A stretch of DNA of 50,257 bases, taken from the NCBI GenBank assembly GCA_903830915.1, contig CAIKVR010000312.1, positions 1-50,257 on the forward strand. The letters run 5' to 3'. Under the pieces are notes generated by a model. That model made no database searches and was not told the DNA's origin. It saw only the letters and a list, made by a program, of their open reading frames with translations. A program made the translations under genes and the position numbers. Shown here piece after piece: positions 45,178 through 50,257 of this stretch (position 1 is the stretch's first letter; every line of letters begins with the position of its first letter). Origin of the DNA: an uncultured Bacteroidales bacterium. GTDB lineage: Bacteria > Bacteroidota > Bacteroidia > Bacteroidales > Paludibacteraceae.

Positions 45178-48100
45178 ATGAAAAAAAATACGCTTTTTGT
45201 ATTAATACTTTCTCTGCTTTTACCGTTGAGCAGTCTGTTCGCACAGCGTCAGATGGAAAAATTAAACCGAGGTTTGGTAGCAGTTCGAACTTCAACCAAT
45301 GCAGTGTTTTTGTCGTGGCGTGTATTGGGTTCTGACCCAGATAACATTGCATTTAATCTGTATCGGGATGGTGTGAAAATTACAACAACACCTATCTCAA
45401 CGTCATCCAATTACACCGATGCTTCTTCAACGGCAACAACATACACTGTAAAACCAGTTTTGAACGGAGTGGAAACCGGAGAGACTAATTCAGCTTCTGT
45501 GTGGACCAACAATTTTTTTGAAATCAAAATGGATGTTCCCGCATCAGTTGTTACATCAGATACCACTACCTGTACTTATTCGCCGAATGATTGTAGTGTG
45601 GGTGATGTGGATAGTGATGGAGAATATGAAATCATTGTGAAATGGGAACCTTCTAACGCCAAAGATAACTCACAGGGAGGATATACTAATAATGTTTACC
45701 TGGATTGTTATAAACTGAACGGAACCAAACTTTGGCGCATTGATTTGGGTAAGAACATTCGTGCAGGTGCTCATTATACCGATTTTGAAGTGGAGGATTT
45801 TGATGGTGATGGTAAAGCGGAAGTGGCATTAAAAACTGCTCCCGGCACAAAAGATGGATTAGGGAATTATTTAAGTAAAGGACCTGCAGCTACCGATAAT
45901 GATGCGATAGATTACCGGAATGGTAGCGGTTATATACTTACCGGACCTGAATATTTGACAGTTTTCAGTGGATTGACCGGTGCTGAACTGGCTACAGTGA
46001 ATTACAATCCTCCCCGAAACAGCAGTAATGGTACTTCAAATGATGTTTCAGCCTGGGGTGATAGTTATGGAAATCGTGTGGATCGTTTTTTGGCTTGTAC
46101 AGCTTATCTCGATGGTGTTCATCCGAGTATTGTAATGTGTCGCGGCTATTATAGTCGTGTAGTATTAGCTGCTTGGGATTTCAAAAATGGTGTATTAACC
46201 CAGCGTTGGGTATACGATTCCAATACTCCGAATGGTGCTAATGCCAATGGACAAGGAAATCATAACCTGAGTGTAGGAGATATTGATGACGACGGAAAAG
46301 ATGAAATCGTTTACGGAGCATCAGCATTCGATGATAATGGAAAATGTTTGTACACTACCGGACTGGGACATGGTGATGCCATGCACATGACTGTTCTGGA
46401 TCCTGATCGTAAAGGGCTGCAAGTATGGGAAGTTCATGAAAATACAAGTTCTCCTTACGGGTATGAAATGCATGATGCAAAAACAGGGACAATACTTTGG
46501 GGAGTTGCTACAGGTTCTGATAACGGTCGTGGATTAGCTGCCAATGTGGATGTTGCAAACCGGGGTTTTGAAATGTGGAGTGCTTCCGGACCGGGAGTTT
46601 CTAATTGTAAAGGAACAACGCTCACTACAACCAGTAGCCCTTCCATGAACTTTAGAATTTATTGGGATGGTGATTTACAGGATGAACTTTTAGATGGAAC
46701 TTCCATCTCGAAATATACCCTGACAAGCAAATCTACTTTATTATCTGCCAGCGATTGTTCCACGAATAATAGTACGAAATCAACACCTTGTCTGTCAGCC
46801 GATATATTTGGTGACTGGCGCGAAGAAGTTATTTTCCGTACAAATGACAACAACCTGAGAATTTATACTACTACAATTCCTACTACCAATAAATTGTACA
46901 CCTTGATGCACGATGCACAATATCGTGATGCTATTGCCTGGCAGAATGCGGGTTACAATCAACCGCCTCATTGTGGTTTTTACATGGGCGATGATATGGA
47001 TCCGGAACCTGTTTCGGCAATATACGATAACGATAAGCGTTGGAAAACAGGTGCAGCCTGGGATAATAATACAACAGCTTCTTTTAGAGATAGTGTAAGT
47101 GCAGTTTCAACCTTTAAAAATGGCGATAAAGTATTATTTGATATTACTGCCGGAGCAAATGCTGCGGTTACTGTTACAGGTGATTTAACTCCTAAACAAG
47201 TGAAAGTAAATTCTCCTTATAACGTGGTTCTATCCGGTACAGGGACATTAAACGGCAGTATGGATTTAAAGAAAAACGGTGCCGGAAGTCTTACGCTGAA
47301 CAACAACAACAATTTTACCGGAACAACAAAGGTATGGGACGGTGATTTCTTTAATAATGGAGTATTGTCTGCCAGCGATGTTTATACATATTCATTTGTA
47401 AAACTGGGAGGAAAAGGTACTTTTGGAGGTAACGTCCGACTGGGAAATAACTCGTCAATTAATGCCGGAATAACAACTGCTGATGCAGCCAAACTGACTT
47501 TTTCTAAAAACCTTACCGAAGGCGGTACAGTATCTTACACTTTTGATGTTATCACAAGTGCCGGCAAAGCAATAGCAAACGATACGCTTGTTATTGGAGG
47601 TAACTGGACAATGGCCGGTAAAAATACGTTTACTATCAACACACTGAATGGCACGTTACCTTCGGGACAATATACATTGGCACGTTGTGCAGGTACTATT
47701 ACCGGTGATTTGGCAAAAATAAAAATTGTTGGTGTCCCTGCAAATCTAAGCTATATTCTTGTAATAATTAATCAGGATTTGGTGTTAAGTGTAAAAGCAC
47801 CTTCTTTGTTAACATGGAAAGGAAATGTGGATGGAAAATGGGATAATGGAAAAACATATAACTGGCTGGAAGTTGCTAATTCAGAAATCTTTCTTGCAAA
47901 CGATACTGTACAGTTCAACGATGACGCAACCCTGAAATCGGTAATAATAAACGAATCAGTTATTCCTAATTCTGTTACCGTAAATACGGCTGGTACATAT
48001 ACTTTCAGCGGTAGCGGTTCAATTGACGGTCTTGGAAGTTTGACAAAGAATGGTGCGGGTAAACTGATAATTTCCAACTCAAATAAATATACCGGTAAAA

Positions 48101-49773
48101 ATGTGCTAAACGGTGGAACGCTTGAAATGGCAACACTTACTAACGGTGGAATTGCATCACCAATAGGTGCAGCAGCAAATTTACCTGCCAATATAGTACT
48201 GAATGGTGGAAAACTCAGTTATACGGGAATAAATACCACAATAGACCGTGGGTTTACATTAGGTTCATCTGATGGAACTTTCTCTGTATCAAATTCTTCA
48301 ACACTTCTAACTACAACGGGTAAAATTGTAGGTACTGGTTCATTGATTAAAGAAGGTGCAGGTCGTTTGGGACTGGCTGTTGCCAACACGTACACAGGTG
48401 GAACAATACTAAAAGCGGGATCGGTAGTTTTGACCACCGATGTAGCTAATACTTCCGGAATGGGAGTAGGCGATACCATAACTTTTCAGGGTGGTAACCT
48501 GGTTATGTTCGATAGTAACACCACCGATAATAGTTCCAGCTGGAATCTCAAAATCCCTGTTGGATCAACCGGAACTTTAAATACCGATGGGCTTTCTACT
48601 ATTACCGGGACAATAACCGGTGGTGGAACATTGAATTATTTCACAAATTTTACCGGTAACCTGCTAGCTTCCAATGTTTCAAAATTTACCGGAACGATAA
48701 ATGTTACAACAGATGCTGACGGTGGATATTTTGATTTATATAATAACATCAACGGTTTTCCCGGAACAAAAATTAATTTGAGTAATCTGGTAACCATGAT
48801 GTATCGTGCTACTGCCAATGTAACGATACCTGTGGGCGATTTGACCGGTCTATCAAACTCAGTACTTGGAGCTGGTGGTGGTGGAGTATGTACCATAACA
48901 TGGGAAATAGGTAACCGCAATGCCAATTCAACGTTTAACGGAATGATTACGAATGCGCAGTATGTTGGAGGAGGTGCTGTGGCTGCCATTAAAAAAGTTG
49001 GAACGGGAACATGGACACTCACAAATGCCAATACTTATACAGGTACAACAACAATTAACGGAGGTACACTTCAGGCAAATAACACCACCGGAAGTGCAAC
49101 TGGTACCGGATCCGTACTCATTAATTCAGGTGGAACACTTGCCGGAACAGGAACGATTTCGGGAGCTGTAACAGTAAATTCGGGAGGGATTATATCACTA
49201 GCCAACGCAGCTGCCGGAACACTGACGGTAAATAATAATGTAACAATAGCTTCGGGTGGAATACTGGCAGTCGATATTGATAAAACCAATACAAAAAACG
49301 ACTTACTAAGTATGACTGGAACACTCACCATGAATGGTAAACTTCAGGTTACGGCTTTGAATGGAACTACCTTTGCAGCAGGCGACTCAATTAAAATTAT
49401 AAGCGGAACGGTTGTTGGAACACCTTCAGAGATTATTCCCGCAACTCCGGGCGATGGATTAGTATGGGATTTATCTGCCTTTAATACAGCAGGAGCTTTG
49501 AAAGTAAAAGTTTTTACCGGACTAAACGACCTGAAAATGAATACCCGCATTTATCCGAACCCTTTTAAAAACAATGTCAGGGTGCTGTTAGATCAAACAA
49601 CAGATGAAGTTCAGGCATCAGTTGTCACTTTATTAGGCGATATAGTTTACAGCAATAAATTTTATGCTACCAATCAATTGAATCTAAATCTGGATCATCT
49701 GAACAAAGGAGTGTATTTATTGCATGTAAAAGTGGATGGAAACTACACAATCCGAAAAATTGTAAAGGAATAA
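45178..49773 (+). CDS. PL11 rhamnogalacturonan lyase with beta-strand repeats and T9SS tail
   Basis: 1531 residues. Signal peptide about 1-23. The PL11 propeller (about 24-625) shows RGLVAVRTSTNAVFLSWR, DVDSDGEYEIIVK, DFDGDGKAEVALKTAPG, DIDDDGKDEIVYGA, GLGHGDAMHMTVLDPDRKGLQVWEVHE, WDGDLQDELLDG and FGDWREEVIF, the standard family motifs. It cleaves the RG-I backbone between rhamnose and galacturonic acid by beta-elimination. About 650-1440 is a beta-helix made of autotransporter-associated strand repeats (LTKNGAGKLIISNSNKYTGK; IKEGAGRLGLAVANTYTGG; IKKVGTGTWTLTNANTYTG). About 1455-1531 is a T9SS sorting domain (TRIYPNPFKNNVRVL ... GVYLLHVKVDGNYTIRKIVKE). Closer to textbook YesW-type PL11 than the copy at 17134-21858. 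Own transcription unit, closed by the terminator at 49793-49830. Confidence 0.93.
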   Translation: MKKNTLFVLILSLLLPLSSLFAQRQMEKLNRGLVAVRTSTNAVFLSWRVLGSDPDNIAFNLYRDGVKITTTPISTSSNYTDASSTATTYTVKPVLNGVETGETNSASVWTNNFFEIKMDVPASVVTSDTTTCTYSPNDCSVGDVDSDGEYEIIVKWEPSNAKDNSQGGYTNNVYLDCYKLNGTKLWRIDLGKNIRAGAHYTDFEVEDFDGDGKAEVALKTAPGTKDGLGNYLSKGPAATDNDAIDYRNGSGYILTGPEYLTVFSGLTGAELATVNYNPPRNSSNGTSNDVSAWGDSYGNRVDRFLACTAYLDGVHPSIVMCRGYYSRVVLAAWDFKNGVLTQRWVYDSNTPNGANANGQGNHNLSVGDIDDDGKDEIVYGASAFDDNGKCLYTTGLGHGDAMHMTVLDPDRKGLQVWEVHENTSSPYGYEMHDAKTGTILWGVATGSDNGRGLAANVDVANRGFEMWSASGPGVSNCKGTTLTTTSSPSMNFRIYWDGDLQDELLDGTSISKYTLTSKSTLLSASDCSTNNSTKSTPCLSADIFGDWREEVIFRTNDNNLRIYTTTIPTTNKLYTLMHDAQYRDAIAWQNAGYNQPPHCGFYMGDDMDPEPVSAIYDNDKRWKTGAAWDNNTTASFRDSVSAVSTFKNGDKVLFDITAGANAAVTVTGDLTPKQVKVNSPYNVVLSGTGTLNGSMDLKKNGAGSLTLNNNNNFTGTTKVWDGDFFNNGVLSASDVYTYSFVKLGGKGTFGGNVRLGNNSSINAGITTADAAKLTFSKNLTEGGTVSYTFDVITSAGKAIANDTLVIGGNWTMAGKNTFTINTLNGTLPSGQYTLARCAGTITGDLAKIKIVGVPANLSYILVIINQDLVLSVKAPSLLTWKGNVDGKWDNGKTYNWLEVANSEIFLANDTVQFNDDATLKSVIINESVIPNSVTVNTAGTYTFSGSGSIDGLGSLTKNGAGKLIISNSNKYTGKNVLNGGTLEMATLTNGGIASPIGAAANLPANIVLNGGKLSYTGINTTIDRGFTLGSSDGTFSVSNSSTLLTTTGKIVGTGSLIKEGAGRLGLAVANTYTGGTILKAGSVVLTTDVANTSGMGVGDTITFQGGNLVMFDSNTTDNSSSWNLKIPVGSTGTLNTDGLSTITGTITGGGTLNYFTNFTGNLLASNVSKFTGTINVTTDADGGYFDLYNNINGFPGTKINLSNLVTMMYRATANVTIPVGDLTGLSNSVLGAGGGGVCTITWEIGNRNANSTFNGMITNAQYVGGGAVAAIKKVGTGTWTLTNANTYTGTTTINGGTLQANNTTGSATGTGSVLINSGGTLAGTGTISGAVTVNSGGIISLANAAAGTLTVNNNVTIASGGILAVDIDKTNTKNDLLSMTGTLTMNGKLQVTALNGTTFAAGDSIKIISGTVVGTPSEIIPATPGDGLVWDLSAFNTAGALKVKVFTGLNDLKMNTRIYPNPFKNNVRVLLDQTTDEVQASVVTLLGDIVYSNKFYATNQLNLNLDHLNKGVYLLHVKVDGNYTIRKIVKE

Positions 49774-49792
49774 GACAGATAATTCAAAAGAT

Positions 49793-49830
49793 AAAAAACC
49801 TCAGAATCAATTCGATTCTGAGGTTTTTTT
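49793..49830 (+). terminator. Strong rho-independent terminator after the PL11 gene
   Basis: AAAAAACCTCAGAATC (49793-49808) pairs with GATTCTGAGGTTTTTT (49814-49829), loop of five bases, T-tract of seven. Twenty bases past the stop; it marks the right border of the locus. Confidence 0.93.
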
Positions 49831-49860
49831 GTTGGAGAAATTAATGACTTACTCACTCAT

Positions 49861-49888
49861 GCTGCCGCACGATTGCATCGTGTGGCAA
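49861..49888. repeat. REP-like palindrome, left unit
   Basis: An imperfect palindrome in which TGCCGCACGAT (49863-49873) pairs with ATCGTGTGGCA (49877-49887) around a short TGC-type turn, one G-U pair. The same sequence occurs in inverse orientation at 49968-49992. Confidence 0.85.
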
Positions 49889-49967
49889 CAACCTTAAATC
49901 AACACAATATCCAATAAACCTTTTTCACCTATATTTTATTTATTTTGTTTACTTACCAACTTACTTA

Positions 49968-49992
49968 CCACACGATGCAATCGTGCGGCAGC
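49968..49992. repeat. REP-like palindrome, right unit
   Basis: CCACACGATGCAATCGTGCG and the following GCAGC, inverse complement of the left unit with only minor changes. About 80 AT-rich bases lie between the two units, as in paired REP elements (REPIN). No transposase is in the window. Confidence 0.85.
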
Positions 49993-50024
49993 AAGAGGAA
50001 GGATTGCAGTTGTTTTTTTTAAAC

Positions 50025-50204
50025 TCAAAATATATAACCGAACTGAGCTGACAAATAATGATTTTGCATTCGGAGCATTTTATTTACATTCAAATTAGTT
50101 GAATTTTCATAATTTAGCTCCATAAATATAGAATGAGCATTATTAACCTGAGTTCGGGATAAGAAAAGAGAAAAAAAGGTTGCATAACTGAATAAAAAGT
50201 ATTA
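50025..50204 (-). pseudogene. Possible 3' remnant of an outer-membrane protein gene
   Basis: On the minus strand a frame of 59 codons between stops at 50204 and 50025 has no plausible start. It ends with SAQFGYIF and contains SRTQVNNAHSIFMELNYENS, which reads like the last strands of a beta-barrel with the usual terminal Phe. Upstream codons (YFLFSYATFFSLFLS) look degenerate. It may be a truncated gene, or a frameshifted gene whose front part lies beyond the window. Confidence 0.35.
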
Positions 50205-50257
50205 TCTTAGTAGCTGAAAATCAAACTAATAACTCTAATTATCAGCTATGCTAACCC

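Larger units (their letters stand above)
49774..50257. other. Right-edge region with REP-like pair and gene remnant
   Basis: Nearly 480 bases with no intact gene: the PL11 terminator, two inverse palindromic units, and a short minus-strand reading frame (50025-50204) that looks like the end of an outer-membrane protein gene. The last 53 bases show nothing recognisable. Confidence 0.6.

Noticed and set aside
47772-49550. Open frames on the minus strand opposite the rightward PL11 gene (47772-48191, 48219-48479, 48636-49031, 49071-49331)
   Set aside because: Same antisense effect of the beta-strand repeats; no domain, no promoter, no start context.
17134-49773. Type V autotransporters
   Set aside because: The autotransporter-type repeats are present but there is no C-terminal translocator barrel; both proteins end in a type IX sorting domain.

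Overview
The window looks like a chromosomal segment from an AT-rich Bacteroidota, most likely a Bacteroidales (a Paludibacter-like anaerobe would fit, but the genus is inferred and not proven). The support is two SusC/SusD pairs, four proteins with type IX secretion (T9SS) C-terminal sorting domains, fasciclin lipoproteins, promoters of the Bacteroidota TTTG-N19-TAnnTTTG type, and little sign of Shine-Dalgarno sequences.

Left part (1-17.1 kb): housekeeping and envelope genes. On the minus strand are nadA and a two-gene SDR/epimerase operon (3521 to 1684). On the plus strand follow a second epimerase, a double-DTG aspartic protease with PDZ domain, a five-repeat PEGA surface protein, rpmH with its own promoter and terminator, a PASTA membrane protein, an RluD-type pseudouridine synthase, D-Ala-D-Ala ligase, a polyprenyl diphosphate synthase, an unrecognised 240-residue protein, 5-formyl-THF cyclo-ligase (minus strand), and a pair of outer-membrane beta-barrel proteins, the second with a helix-hairpin-helix domain and a TTG start. 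Three pairs of a short GC-rich palindromic repeat (CCCCTAACCCCTAAAGGGGA and its inverse) sit around gene starts here. They supply codons of nadA and of the protease, and the stop codon of the epimerase.

Right part (17.1-49.8 kb): a polysaccharide utilisation locus aimed at rhamnogalacturonan I. A leftward operon (about 41.1 kb to 25.0 kb) encodes a four-domain fasciclin lipoprotein, SusC, SusD, two more fasciclin lipoproteins, a second SusC and a second SusD. A LamG-like T9SS protein and a PL11 rhamnogalacturonan lyase follow, and the lyase sits behind a terminator. Divergently transcribed are a GH43-like enzyme, an SGNH/sialate-type acetylesterase and a second PL11 lyase. Both lyases carry a long autotransporter-type beta-strand repeat region and a T9SS tail. 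The likely division of labour is that secreted, surface-attached lyases and the esterase open acetylated RG-I, the SusC/D pairs import the products, and the fasciclin and LamG proteins help bind glycan or organise the surface complex. No regulator and no typical intracellular finishing enzyme is encoded in the window.

Right edge (49.8-50.26 kb): a strong terminator, a second and unrelated REP-like inverted pair, and what looks like the 3' remnant of an outer-membrane protein gene. No tRNA, rRNA, CRISPR array, transposase or integrase was seen.
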